64,000 nt of DNA from contig NZ_JAMBNX010000007.1 of assembly GCF_023715325.1 (NCBI RefSeq), forward strand, positions 62,001-126,000. The letters are read 5' to 3'. The DNA comes from Agromyces mediolanus. GTDB taxonomy: Bacteria > Actinomycetota > Actinomycetes > Actinomycetales > Microbacteriaceae. Below the pieces are notes generated by a model. That model did not search any database, was not told where the DNA came from, and saw only the letters and a list, made by a program, of their open reading frames with translations. The translations under genes were made by a program, and so were the position numbers. Below are positions 14,854 to 23,451 of this stretch, piece after piece. Positions within the stretch are counted from its first letter, which is position 1. Every line of letters starts with the position of its first letter.

Positions 14854-15723
14854 TTACTTGGTCCCCTCGGTAAGCGCAGTCCAGCTGTATCCGTAGTCAG
14901 GTGAAACGATGAGGCCGCGGTCGTCGACGATGGCGAGGTACGGGGTGTCACCGGGAACGTAGGTGAGCAGCCGCGCTGTCCCGACGTAGCGGCCTTTCGC
15001 ACGCCACGGCTCGTCAGCCCCTTCGCGGGTCCAGATCCGCCGGTCGCCGCCGGTGGTCGCGATGGATCCGGGGTGTGACTCGTCTGCGGTGGAGGTGACG
15101 AGAGTTGTTTGCGGGGAATCCGGAACGTCGGAGAAGCGCTCCCCGCCGTCGCGGCTTTCGACCAGACCGTCGGAACCGATGATCCAGAGCAGCTGGCCAT
15201 CGGTTTGCGACGCGGACATCGACCCGATCTCCGTTTCGCCCAAGGTGGTCCATGTCTCGCCGAGGTCATCGGATGTCTGGAGCTTGCCGGCATTGGAGGC
15301 AAAGAGGGTGCCGCCGCCCGCGGTGAGTTCCGAGTATGCGGCCCCGGCCGGCATCTGGGATGTCGTCCATGTTCGCGCGGCGTCGTCGCTGGTGAGCAGT
15401 TGGCTGGCGTCCTCGTGACGGATGCCCACGAGGGTGCCGTCGCTCAGGACGGCGAGCTCGCTGAGGTCCTCGGTTGACCCTGACGGCTGTGGTGCCTGCC
15501 AGCTCGTGCCGTCGAAGGTGGTCGTCCAGACACCGGTGTGCGCGGCGATGAGCAGCTGGTCTCCCTCGGCGGATGCGGCGATGCGGTGGATTTCCCCCAG
15601 TGTGGAGCTTGGCACGGCGCCGTCGATGGTCCTCAGCTCGCGGGTGATGGCGCACCCGCTGAGGAGCGCGAGGGTACTCACGACGGCGACGAAGCCGAGT
15701 GCGTGATTCCGGTTGTTGTTCAT
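14854..15723 (-). CDS. BNR/Ycf48-type beta-propeller lipoprotein (F510_1955-like), copy 1
   Basis: This 289-residue secreted lipoprotein has a signal peptide ending in the lipobox LLSGC (Cys about 23). Repeated Asp-box-like strands follow (TSDDAARTW, TSDDLGETW, SRDGGERF, SPDYGYSW), which build a BNR-type beta-propeller. Such proteins are labelled F510_1955 glycosylhydrolases, but no catalytic residues are apparent and a binding or sensing role is just as likely. It overlaps ctaG by ATGA. A paralogue is at 44102-45013 in the second cassette. Confidence 0.75.
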   Translation of the reverse strand: MNNNRNHALGFVAVVSTLALLSGCAITRELRTIDGAVPSSTLGEIHRIAASAEGDQLLIAAHTGVWTTTFDGTSWQAPQPSGSTEDLSELAVLSDGTLVGIRHEDASQLLTSDDAARTWTTSQMPAGAAYSELTAGGGTLFASNAGKLQTSDDLGETWTTLGETEIGSMSASQTDGQLLWIIGSDGLVESRDGGERFSDVPDSPQTTLVTSTADESHPGSIATTGGDRRIWTREGADEPWRAKGRYVGTARLLTYVPGDTPYLAIVDDRGLIVSPDYGYSWTALTEGTK

Positions 15724-16667
15724 GTGCGGTCCCGTTCGTGGAGGCGTTCGAGGTACTCGTTGTAGGCGCTCAGTTCCGGATCCCCGTCTCGTTCCACGCG
15801 TTTGTCGCGAGCCTGGGCGCGTCGGGTGTCGTCGGTGTACCAGCGTGCGAGCAGCACGAGGGCGATGATGAGCGAGGGGGCCTCTCCGTATGACCAGGCA
15901 AGGCCACCGGCGATCTGTTGGTCGACGACGGGGTCGACGCCGAGTTGGTTGCCTTGTTCGCCGAAGTATGGAACGAGCGGTGCGACGGCCATCATGACGA
16001 TGACCCCGAAGAAGGCGTGCAGCGGCATCTCAGCGAATAGGTCCACCATCCGGCCGAGATGGGTCTGCCGAACCGGGAGCGGGTCGGCGGAGATGAGTGG
16101 GACGGTGAACAGGACTCCTGAGGCGAGGAACAGCAGCTCGAGCCAGATGTGACCGGTGGGAGTGCGGAGTGCGGCGTCGCCGATCTGGCTGAGGTAAATC
16201 CCGTAGAAGGTGAACAGGAACAGCGGGATCATGAAGCCGGGATGAAGCAGCACGCGAGTGAACCTGGACCGCAGGCCCCAGACTGCGACGACCGCGGGAA
16301 GTTTACCCGGCCAGCGGCGCGGTGTCGCGCGGAGCAGAAGCGTGCCCGGGGACCCCAGCACGAGTAGTGGTGGGATGGCCATCATCAACGTCAGCTGCTG
16401 GAACATGAACACTGAGAACAGTTCCTGGCCGTAGCGGTCGACCCCGCTTCCCGTTGTCGCGACGATGAGCGCACACCCGAGTAGGAACAGCAGTCCTCGC
16501 CAGGCCGGCCACCGCCGCTCCGTTCGGACCATTTGGAGCCAGCCGGCGATGTATGCCAGAGCGAGTAGTCCGCCGAGCGCCGGGAGCAGCGGCAGCTCCG
16601 GCGGCGTCCAGGCGAGGAACGCGGCCAGGTCTGGTGGCTCGACCGCGGATGGTTCAGTCCACCGCAT
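15720..16667 (-). CDS. ctaG: CtaG-type cytochrome c oxidase assembly protein
   Basis: This 315-residue protein has about seven membrane helices and the caa3_CtaG family appearance (MVRTERRWPAWRGLLFLLG, FMFQQLTLMMAIPPLLVLGSP, HPGFMIPLFLFTFYG). CtaG delivers copper to cytochrome oxidase; in metal cassettes it accompanies CopD-like proteins. The ATG lies within the end of the copD gene, and its stop overlaps the lipoprotein start. The C-terminus is a charged cytoplasmic tail. The family call is strong; the physiological role here is inferred from neighbours. Confidence 0.82.
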   Translation of the reverse strand: MRWTEPSAVEPPDLAAFLAWTPPELPLLPALGGLLALAYIAGWLQMVRTERRWPAWRGLLFLLGCALIVATTGSGVDRYGQELFSVFMFQQLTLMMAIPPLLVLGSPGTLLLRATPRRWPGKLPAVVAVWGLRSRFTRVLLHPGFMIPLFLFTFYGIYLSQIGDAALRTPTGHIWLELLFLASGVLFTVPLISADPLPVRQTHLGRMVDLFAEMPLHAFFGVIVMMAVAPLVPYFGEQGNQLGVDPVVDQQIAGGLAWSYGEAPSLIIALVLLARWYTDDTRRAQARDKRVERDGDPELSAYNEYLERLHERDRT

Positions 16668-18435
16668 CGCTCAGCTTCCGTCGGAGGAAGAACGCGGCAG
16701 CGACGAGCACCGCCGCCGCACCGGAGAACAGGACGATCCCGGCGTTCGCCTGGTCTTGAACGAGGTCGAGCTCCCATCCCTCGGTGATGACTGCGTACCA
16801 GTCCGGCGACACCCCTGGAACGCTCAGTAGCTGGATGCCAGCACCGGCGAATGCGAGGGTGACCGCACCTGCCGCGACCGCCCGGATGTGCCGGCGGGCG
16901 GGAGCGAGCATCGACGCCCAGAAGTAGAGCCCTGCGGCCAATGAACTAAGCAGCATCAACTGCGAGCCGACGGGATCCTCAACAGCCCACCTCAACGTGA
17001 CCGGCGATGCCCAGAGCAGCACCACGAACGCGAGCAGCCCGGCTGACACCAACGGATGGACCAGCGCGGGGCCGGGGTGTTCGGAGGGGCGCAGCAGCTT
17101 GAGCGGGGCAGCGAGGACAATCAGCAGTGGAATCACCACGGTCAGTGCTGCGAGCACCACCATGCGGACGCTGAGCAGGTACGTGTCGTACACGCCGGCC
17201 CAGCCGCAGGTCACGAAGAGGAGCAGCATGAGCGCGGCAAGGAAGCCGATGATGCGAAGCAGGGGCCAGGATCGTCCGTGACGTCGAGCCGTGATGACCG
17301 CGCGGACATATCTGAACGCGGCGAACCCGATGAGAAGGATCCACAACGGGTCGAACACCCAACTCGTCGCACTTGCCCACTGATCCGGCTCGGCCGGAAG
17401 GTCGAGCCCGGTCAGCCGTTGTGCCGGGGTCGCGGCAATCCGTTCTCCGACGGGCGGTGCGGTCCGGGTGAGGACCACGGCAAGTCCGATGGCGGTGCCC
17501 ATGATCACCAGCTCGGCGGCGACGGTTCTCCAGAACGCCGGCTTCGGCGGGTTCGACCGAAGCAGAGACCGCCGGTACCAGGCGCCAAGTACGCCCAGCA
17601 CGGTGAGCAACGCGACCTTCGCGAGCAGCAGGACGCCGTAGGTCGTGGTGAAGAGCTGGCCCGGGCTTTCGAAGCGGACTACAGCGCCACTGACCCCGGC
17701 GGCGGCAACTACGATGAAGCAGACAAGCGCGATCTGCGAGTAGATGGCGAGCACCTGCGTGGTCGAGTTCCCTAGCCGGTGCCGAACCGTGGCGAGCACC
17801 GCGAGCCCGCCGATCCAGACCGCACTCGCGGCCGAGTGCAGCCACTGCGCGGTCGCTGCGACCGTGTGACTGCCGGCGCCGGCGGCGTGCCCTTGCAGTG
17901 AGACAGGGATCAACGCGAGCACGGCGATCACCGCGATCCACCGAACTGCCCCCTCCTCACGAACCGCGAAGCAGAGGACCGAAAGCCCTGCGAACGCAAG
18001 GAGCGTCGCAAGCCACGCCTGGCCTACAGCGATCTCCGTGAAGAACTGGCCGAGCGTCGCAGCGAACGTCGTTGCTGCAACCTCCCCAGCGAGCGCCAGC
18101 AGGGTGAGGACCGCGGTCCCGCCACTGAGTACCGCCGTCACCACCGCTGCGCTGGCGCCGATGTCGAGTGCAGCGTCCCGTGCCGGGTTGGCTCGGGGCA
18201 TGAACGCGGCGACTGCGATAGCACCGACGGTGACCGAGGCCGCCAACGTCGTCAACGTCTTCACGAGGGGTAGCCCGAACTCGACCACCTCCGGCACCGG
18301 GAACACCGGGTCGGTGGCGGTCAGAGCGGTGGCTATCGTGGCCGCGATCACCGCCGCAAGGGTGAGCACCCCCAACGTCGCAGCTGACGTCGCAGCCAAT
18401 CGGCGCCGCACTGGAAACGCCAGCGACACGGTCAC
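16654..18435 (-). CDS. copD: CopD-family copper resistance membrane protein fused to a CtaG-like half
   Basis: This 593-residue polytopic protein has an N-terminal half that is CopD-like (about eight helices, with HAAGAGSHTVAATAQWLHSA carrying conserved His and the WIGGLAVL motif). The C-terminal half has helices of CtaG type (HPGPALVHPLVSAGLLAF). Fused CopD-CtaG proteins are common in actinobacteria. It probably moves copper across the membrane or supplies cuproenzymes. GTG 18435 overlaps the small gene upstream by GTGA. Its end overlaps ctaG by 14 bp. Confidence 0.82.
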   Translation of the reverse strand: MTVSLAFPVRRRLAATSAATLGVLTLAAVIAATIATALTATDPVFPVPEVVEFGLPLVKTLTTLAASVTVGAIAVAAFMPRANPARDAALDIGASAAVVTAVLSGGTAVLTLLALAGEVAATTFAATLGQFFTEIAVGQAWLATLLAFAGLSVLCFAVREEGAVRWIAVIAVLALIPVSLQGHAAGAGSHTVAATAQWLHSAASAVWIGGLAVLATVRHRLGNSTTQVLAIYSQIALVCFIVVAAAGVSGAVVRFESPGQLFTTTYGVLLLAKVALLTVLGVLGAWYRRSLLRSNPPKPAFWRTVAAELVIMGTAIGLAVVLTRTAPPVGERIAATPAQRLTGLDLPAEPDQWASATSWVFDPLWILLIGFAAFRYVRAVITARRHGRSWPLLRIIGFLAALMLLLFVTCGWAGVYDTYLLSVRMVVLAALTVVIPLLIVLAAPLKLLRPSEHPGPALVHPLVSAGLLAFVVLLWASPVTLRWAVEDPVGSQLMLLSSLAAGLYFWASMLAPARRHIRAVAAGAVTLAFAGAGIQLLSVPGVSPDWYAVITEGWELDLVQDQANAGIVLFSGAAAVLVAAAFFLRRKLSDAVD

Positions 18436-18650
18436 AGCAGGGGCCCTCCGGCCTGGAGCGTTGCCTGGCTTGACGGCTCGTAGTTCGCCGGTTCTGAGTT
18501 CGCGGAGGTTGGGCGCATGAGGAGCAGGATCAGGGCGACGGCTGCGAGGAAACAGCCGATGAGCGCGAGGGTGGTCCAGAGGGCGCGTCTCGGTGGCTTC
18601 TCCTGTTCTGAAGGTCGCGGTCGCTTGCGCCCGCGAACAGGGCCGGTCAT
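18432..18650 (-). CDS. Small single-pass membrane protein
   Basis: This 72-residue protein has a basic cytoplasmic segment (RGRKRPRPSEQEKPPRR), one helix (LWTTLALIGCFLAAVALILL) and a short polar outer tail. ATG 18650 overlaps the M23 peptidase stop by ATGA and the end overlaps copD by GTGA, so it is a firm member of the operon. I do not recognise a family; an accessory role to CopD is plausible. Confidence 0.7.
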   Translation of the reverse strand: MTGPVRGRKRPRPSEQEKPPRRALWTTLALIGCFLAAVALILLLMRPTSANSEPANYEPSSQATLQAGGPLL

Positions 18651-19480
18651 CGCCCGACCTGCTCGGTCAGCCACGCGTACGGGTCGATGGCCTCGGTGCC
18701 GTTGCGCCAGATCTCCAAGTGAAGGTGCGGGCCGGTGCTCTGCCCTGAGTTTCCGACCTCGCCGACCTGGTCACCGACGCGGACCACTTGGCCAGGTTGG
18801 ATCTGCAGAGACCCGAACCCCATATGCGCGTACACGCTGACGTAGCGTTCGCCGTCGACGATGTGCTCGATCCGCGCCGAGACCCCCAAGCCCGAGTCGG
18901 ACTCCTGCGTCTCGAGCACGACGCCGTCTGCGATCACGGAGATCGGGGTGCCTTCGCCGGGCGTCATGTCCAGACCTTTGTGCTGGGTGGAACACCCGGA
19001 ACAGGGGGCCGCGCGCGGCCCGAAGTCGTCGCTGATCGGAACCCCGACGGGGAACGGCCACTGCACGGGGGAGCTCAGATCGTTGACGAAGGTGTCGGCG
19101 GTTCGCATGTTCGCCGCCGCGCGGAGCTCCTTGCCGGACGTCGCCGCGTAAGCCTCCCCGTTGACTGGGGCGGACAGCGCTGACGCGTCGACTTCGACGG
19201 ACTGGGACGCGTGGACCGAGGTATCAGCCGTCGCTACCGCTGGCGCGCTGACGAGGGCCGCCGGCATTGTCGCGCTCGCGAGAAGGACTGCCGCGACCAG
19301 CCCGAGAAACCCCTGAATGCGGGGCCGGGCGCGAGGTCGCCGGGGCGGTACCGTCTGCCGGCGAGGGCCCTGGCTCCGCTCGGGTCGTGGGCGAGGAGCC
19401 CGGGCACCGCGCCGAGGCCGGGAACGCTTGGCACGCAGTTCGCGGCGGGATGGAAGCGGGGGAATTGAATCTGACGACAT
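18647..19480 (-). CDS. Secreted M23 peptidase (LytM type), copy 1
   Basis: This 277-residue protein has a very basic N-terminus, one membrane or signal segment (FLGLVAAVLLASATMPAAL), a linker and a C-terminal M23 domain. The zinc ligands are seen in HKGLDMTPG (HxxxD) and HLHLE (HxH), with GNSGQSTGPHLH typical of the family. A C-x-x-C (APCSGCST) just before HKG is shared with the paralogue at 46244-47143. It would cleave peptidoglycan cross-links or act as an envelope scaffold. ATG 19480 is preferred to a TTG at 19516. It is the first gene of the unit running down to 14515. Confidence 0.87.
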   Translation of the reverse strand: MSSDSIPPLPSRRELRAKRSRPRRGARAPRPRPERSQGPRRQTVPPRRPRARPRIQGFLGLVAAVLLASATMPAALVSAPAVATADTSVHASQSVEVDASALSAPVNGEAYAATSGKELRAAANMRTADTFVNDLSSPVQWPFPVGVPISDDFGPRAAPCSGCSTQHKGLDMTPGEGTPISVIADGVVLETQESDSGLGVSARIEHIVDGERYVSVYAHMGFGSLQIQPGQVVRVGDQVGEVGNSGQSTGPHLHLEIWRNGTEAIDPYAWLTEQVGR

Positions 19481-19584
19481 GGTTCTCTGCGGGTAGGCCG
19501 GAGACGGCATGGGCAAGGACCGGGACGGGACGACGCTGCAACAGCCGGTCCGAGGCCGGCGTCGGTGGCGGAGTCCGCCGGGTC

Positions 19585-19986
19585 CTATACCCGGCTAACG
19601 CAGAGGGTGTCGAGAGAGATCGAAAGCGCGGTGAACCGGGTGCTTCCGCGCACCGGTGACGTGCGTTGAGGGGACGGGCCGCGCGCGAGTACCGGGCTTC
19701 GCCGGAACGTGAGACCGGCAATCAGCAACGCGATCACGCAGCCGATCCCGATGGACAAGCACAGCGCGAGTGAGTCGTACCCCGCGAGCAGATCGGCCGG
19801 ATTCGCAGAGACCGCCGGTTCGTCGACGACACCGTGATCAGCGGAGGTCACGCTGGCGGTCGCGGATCCCGAATGCTGCCAGTCCGACGAGTGCGCCAGG
19901 AGCAATCCCACGCAGGTCCCCAAAATGAGCAGCGCAGCAACCAGGACCCTGCGCAGGCGCGCGTGGGATCGTGGGGGCGTAGCCAA
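19585..19986 (-). CDS. DUF6153-like membrane protein, copy 1
   Basis: This 133-residue protein has two membrane helices: one at the N-terminus (VLVAALLILGTCVGLLLAH) and one central (LALCLSIGIGCVIALLIAG). A hydrophilic loop containing His separates them, and the C-terminal tail ends in SLDTLCVSRV. The same architecture and ending recur at 28966-29373 and 47426-47878, each beside copper or thiol-redox genes. The start appears to be TTG 19986 after GCGAGG. Function unknown. Confidence 0.6.
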   Translation of the reverse strand: MATPPRSHARLRRVLVAALLILGTCVGLLLAHSSDWQHSGSATASVTSADHGVVDEPAVSANPADLLAGYDSLALCLSIGIGCVIALLIAGLTFRRSPVLARGPSPQRTSPVRGSTRFTALSISLDTLCVSRV

Positions 19987-20116
19987 GGGGGACCTCGCAA
20001 CTGGACGGGAACACCGTCAAGATAGCAGACGACATTCTGCCGATCCTGAGCAGTTGTCGTTCACCGCGATCAGCAGGTCACCGGTGGTTAGATGAGGGGA
20101 AGAGAGCGGAGTCGGC

Positions 20117-20665
20117 ATGGGCGGCATGCACCGGCGGATCGGCGAGAGTGCACTCGTCGCCGTCACGGCTGCCTGCATGATGGCTTTCGCGAACCTGGTC
20201 CTGGTGGGGGCTGCGCCGACGCTCGTGGGGTTCGCGTTGTCTGTGGCGTTCTCCGCAGCAGCGTACGGAGTGTTCCGCGGTCGGAGCTTCACGATCTCCC
20301 GGGCATTGCTTGGAGTCGTCGCCAGCCAGCTCGTCTTCCACGCGTTCTTCCGCGTCGGAGAGGGGGTGTGCGGGGCGTCGTTCATCGTCGAAGGTAACCA
20401 GTTCACCGTTGCCGCCGCCCTCTGGGTCCCGCATGTGGTCGCGTCTGTTGTCACCGCCGCTTATCTGGGGTTCGGGAACCACCTGACGGCGGTCATCGCC
20501 GCGGCGGTTAGGCGTCTCGCCCACAGAGCATGGTGCAGGCTGCCGCGGGTCCTCACGCCCGATACCAGGCAGGTCATTGAGTGCGTCCCCCGCCCGCTCC
20601 GGGTTCGGTGGTTGGGTGCATCGGTTCGTCGTCGGGGCCCGCCGGTCGTCGTGTTCGCGCTGTAG
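20117..20665 (+). CDS. Membrane protein of the C-terminal RRGPPV family, copy 1
   Basis: This protein of about 182 residues has five probable membrane helices and conserved VASQLVFHAFF in the third. It ends with a basic stretch and RRRGPPV. The protein at 34787-35368 has the same plan (VAASQYLFHGLF) and also ends in RRGPPV, so the two are distant paralogues. It starts the only plus-strand gene run (20117-21941) of the metal segment, ahead of a small secreted protein and a CDF exporter. Function unknown. Confidence 0.6.
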   Translation: MGGMHRRIGESALVAVTAACMMAFANLVLVGAAPTLVGFALSVAFSAAAYGVFRGRSFTISRALLGVVASQLVFHAFFRVGEGVCGASFIVEGNQFTVAAALWVPHVVASVVTAAYLGFGNHLTAVIAAAVRRLAHRAWCRLPRVLTPDTRQVIECVPRPLRVRWLGASVRRRGPPVVVFAL

Positions 20666-20722
20666 CGCACACGACCCCGTTCACCTCCGCCGGCGAATGC
20701 CGGCCACGACGAAACCAACACC

Positions 20723-21010
20723 ATGCCTATCCACACCGGGCGCCGACGCGTCCTCCCGATCCTCACGCTCTGCATCGGACTGTCCCTCGCCGCCCCGCTG
20801 CCAGCGCAAGCTGCCCCGGGCGAATCGGCTGTGATACCAGCCTCCTCGGTCATCGAAGTCGACACGCCAAGCTCGCCAGCGCCGGACCATGAGCAGCGCG
20901 CACAGGCCGCCACCATTCGCCTGGTTGTTCTCGCCGGCGTCTTCGGAGTGGTGTTCCTGGGTATCGGGATTGCGTTCTTCCGGATGATCCGGCGCAACCG
21001 GCTCGATTGA
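20723..21010 (+). CDS. Small secreted single-pass membrane protein
   Basis: This 95-residue protein has a cleavable signal peptide (LTLCIGLSLAAPLPAQAA), a short polar outer region with HEQRA, and a C-terminal membrane helix (LVVLAGVFGVVFLGIGIAFF) ending in RRNRLD. It stands 19 bp upstream of the CDF exporter and is probably co-expressed with it. No family recognised. Confidence 0.6.
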   Translation: MPIHTGRRRVLPILTLCIGLSLAAPLPAQAAPGESAVIPASSVIEVDTPSSPAPDHEQRAQAATIRLVVLAGVFGVVFLGIGIAFFRMIRRNRLD

Positions 21011-21029
21011 ACGGCGAAGAAGGCTCACT

Positions 21030-21941
21030 ATGTCCCACGAACACGACCACGCGGTATCCAACAACCGCACACGACTCGCCATCGCGTTCTCGATCACCGC
21101 GACGATCCTGGTTGCAGAAGTCATCGGTGCAATCTGGACCGGAAGCCTGGCGCTCCTTGTCGACGCCGGTCATATGCTGACCGACGCGTCCGGACTGCTG
21201 ATGGCGTTGATCGCGGCCTCATGGATGCTGAAACCGCCGACCCCGCGGCACACCTGGGGGTTCAAACGGGCGGAGGTGCTTGCCGCGCTGGCGCAAGCGT
21301 CAGTGCTCCTCGCCGTCGGGATCTACGCGTTCATCGAAGGCGTCAAACGGCTGTTCGAGCCACCGGATGTCTCCTCGACGGGTCTGCTCGTGTTCGGCAT
21401 CGTGGGCCTGGTCGGCAACATCGCGTCCATCCTGGTGCTGACGTCCGGACGTTCAGCGAGCCTGAACATGCGGGCCGCGTTCCTCGAGGTGATCAACGAT
21501 GCGCTTGGGTCGGTGGCCGTCATCGTCAGCGCCATCGTCATCGCGACCACCGGCTGGGTGCAGATCGACGCCGTCGCAGCAATGCTCATCAGCGCCCTGA
21601 TCATCCCGCGGACCCTCATTCTCTTGAAGGAGTCCGTCAGCGTCCTCCTCGAGTCCACGCCGAAAGGGCTCGATCTGGGCCAAGTGCGTGCGCACATCCT
21701 GGGTATGGAACATGTGGTCGCCGTACACGACCTGCACGCCTCGCAGATCGCGACGGGCCTTCCGGTGTTGAGTGCTCACGTTGTGGTTCAACCGGAGTGC
21801 TTCCGCGACGGGCACGCTCCGGCGATTCTTGGTGACCTGCAACAATGCGTTGCCGAGCACTTCGATGTGAACGTGGAGCATTCCACGTTTCAACTCGAGC
21901 CGGTCGCCCACCAAGCCACGGAGGCGCACCCGCACGAGTGA
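21030..21941 (+). CDS. Cation diffusion facilitator (CzcD/ZitB-like) metal exporter
   Basis: This 303-residue protein has six membrane helices and a C-terminal cytoplasmic domain of the CDF family. It exports Zn2+, Cd2+ or Co2+ in exchange for protons. The helix 2 metal site is HMLTDASG (HxxxD), and helix 5 shows VINDALGS, where the canonical His is Asn. That change alters the four-ligand site and may shift metal preference. His-rich ends are present (MSHEHDHA at the start, HPHE at the stop). Confidence 0.88.
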   Translation: MSHEHDHAVSNNRTRLAIAFSITATILVAEVIGAIWTGSLALLVDAGHMLTDASGLLMALIAASWMLKPPTPRHTWGFKRAEVLAALAQASVLLAVGIYAFIEGVKRLFEPPDVSSTGLLVFGIVGLVGNIASILVLTSGRSASLNMRAAFLEVINDALGSVAVIVSAIVIATTGWVQIDAVAAMLISALIIPRTLILLKESVSVLLESTPKGLDLGQVRAHILGMEHVVAVHDLHASQIATGLPVLSAHVVVQPECFRDGHAPAILGDLQQCVAEHFDVNVEHSTFQLEPVAHQATEAHPHE

Positions 21942-21946
21942 CCCAC

Positions 21947-22474
21947 TCACTGCGGTGTTGGGACCCGGGAGTCTCGGCGGGCGAGGAGCCGGAGCAGGAA
22001 CGAGAGCGCGACGCCGACCCCCAGTGCGACGTCAGCGAGGTTGCCGATGAACAGGTCGCCGTACGCGAGGAAGTCAGTGACGTGGCCGACCCCGAAGCCG
22101 GGCGGCGCCGCGAGGCGATCCCAGAGGTTGCCCATCGCGCCGCCCCAGATCAGGCCGACCGCAACCGCCCACGGAAGCGACGGAACCCGGGTCGCGGCGA
22201 CGCCGAGCCCGATGGTTGCCAGAGCGCTGATCGTCGTGAACACCCATGTGGACCCGGCGCCGAATGACATGACGGTGCCGGGGTTGAACGCCAGCTGCAG
22301 GCCGAACACGTCACCAATGAGCGGGATCCGCTCACCTTCGGAGAGCGTGCCAAGCGCGAGGAGTTTGCTGGTCTGATCCACGAGTGCCATGGCGAGGCCG
22401 ATGAGTGCCGTGACGAGGAACGCCCGTCGTCGCGACCACCGGCGGGTCTGTCCGGTCAGGACCTGGTCGCTCAT
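21947..22474 (-). CDS. lspA: Lipoprotein signal peptidase LspA
   Basis: This 175-residue enzyme has four membrane helices and cleaves prolipoproteins ahead of the lipidated Cys. The catalytic aspartates lie in GGAMGNLWDRL and in a FIGNLADVALG-type motif; the early conserved VDQTSK is also present, as is AFNPG. ATG 22474 shares its A with the ccsB stop (TGATG), so the two are translationally coupled. It is an accessory copy, since housekeeping lspA genes are normally elsewhere. It fits the adjacent lnt and the several lipoproteins of the island. Confidence 0.92.
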   Translation of the reverse strand: MSDQVLTGQTRRWSRRRAFLVTALIGLAMALVDQTSKLLALGTLSEGERIPLIGDVFGLQLAFNPGTVMSFGAGSTWVFTTISALATIGLGVAATRVPSLPWAVAVGLIWGGAMGNLWDRLAAPPGFGVGHVTDFLAYGDLFIGNLADVALGVGVALSFLLRLLARRDSRVPTPQ

Positions 22475-23451
22475 CAGCTGAGACCCGAGTAGGCGTGCAA
22501 ACCCTTGAAGAAGAGGTTGACGATGGTGAAATTGAACAGCACCGCGGCGAAACCGATGATCGACAGCCACGCCGACCGCGTTCCACGCCAACCTCGGGTG
22601 GCACGAGCGTGGATGTAGCCGGCGTACAGGACCCAGATCACGAACGTCCAGACCTCCTTCGTGTCGAACCCCCAATAGCGGCCCCACGATTCGTTCGCCC
22701 AGATCGCACCGGCGATCAGCGTGAACGTCCAGAAGATGAACCCGACGATGGCGAATCGGTACGCCAACGCTTCCAGGGTGTCAGCCGAAGGGAACGCACC
22801 GGGTCGAGCGTCGGACGGCCGGATGCTCGTCCGTTCACGCCGTGCCTGGATCAGCTGGGTCACCGAGAGCCCGCACGCGATGGCAAACAGTGCCGTCGCC
22901 AGGGAGGCGACGAAGACGTGGATGACCAGCCAGATGCTCTTCAGCGGATCCATCAGCGGCACCACGTCGACGTAGAACGCGAGCGTTGCCCCGCCAAGGA
23001 GAAGCGCCACCATGCCGACGATGAACGAGCCGAGGAAGCGAAGGTCGTATCGACGCAGCACCACCAGGTACACCGCGATCACCAACGTCGTGCCAGTGAG
23101 CGCGAACTCGTACATGTTCGACCACGGCACTCGAGCCGCGGCCACCCCGCGTGTCACCGTGCCGGCGAGATGGAAGAGCAGGCCGAGCGCAGTGAATGCC
23201 GTGCCCAGACGTGCCCAGAACGCCCGCGGGCGCAGCTGCGGCGGGAGTCGCAACGGGTCCGGTTCGTCCAACTGAGAGACTGGCCGATCCCCGCCACCTG
23301 CCCGGGCGCCGACAAGTTCCGCCGTGCGCGGCTGCGACGCACCGGCCCGGCGGGCCAGATCGATGCTGTAGGCCGTGAACGCGAGGACGTAGAGGGCGAT
23401 GGCAGTCCATACGGCCAGCAACGACGCCGAATCCAGCGTTGGGGTGTTCAT
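22474..23451 (-). CDS. ccsB: Cytochrome c biogenesis protein CcsB/ResC
   Basis: This 325-residue polytopic protein of the CcsA/CcsB family handles haem in system II cytochrome c maturation. The haem-binding WWD-type motif is visible as WANESWGRYWGFDTKEVW, and conserved His lie in helices before it (VIHVFVASLATALF) and near the end (YIHARATRGWRGTRSAWL). Its partner ResB is at 25731-27398. ATG 23451 overlaps the lnt stop by ATGA. It belongs to a long minus-strand unit, tlpA-ccdA-resB-dsbA-lnt-ccsB-lspA. Confidence 0.92.
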   Translation of the reverse strand: MNTPTLDSASLLAVWTAIALYVLAFTAYSIDLARRAGASQPRTAELVGARAGGGDRPVSQLDEPDPLRLPPQLRPRAFWARLGTAFTALGLLFHLAGTVTRGVAAARVPWSNMYEFALTGTTLVIAVYLVVLRRYDLRFLGSFIVGMVALLLGGATLAFYVDVVPLMDPLKSIWLVIHVFVASLATALFAIACGLSVTQLIQARRERTSIRPSDARPGAFPSADTLEALAYRFAIVGFIFWTFTLIAGAIWANESWGRYWGFDTKEVWTFVIWVLYAGYIHARATRGWRGTRSAWLSIIGFAAVLFNFTIVNLFFKGLHAYSGLS

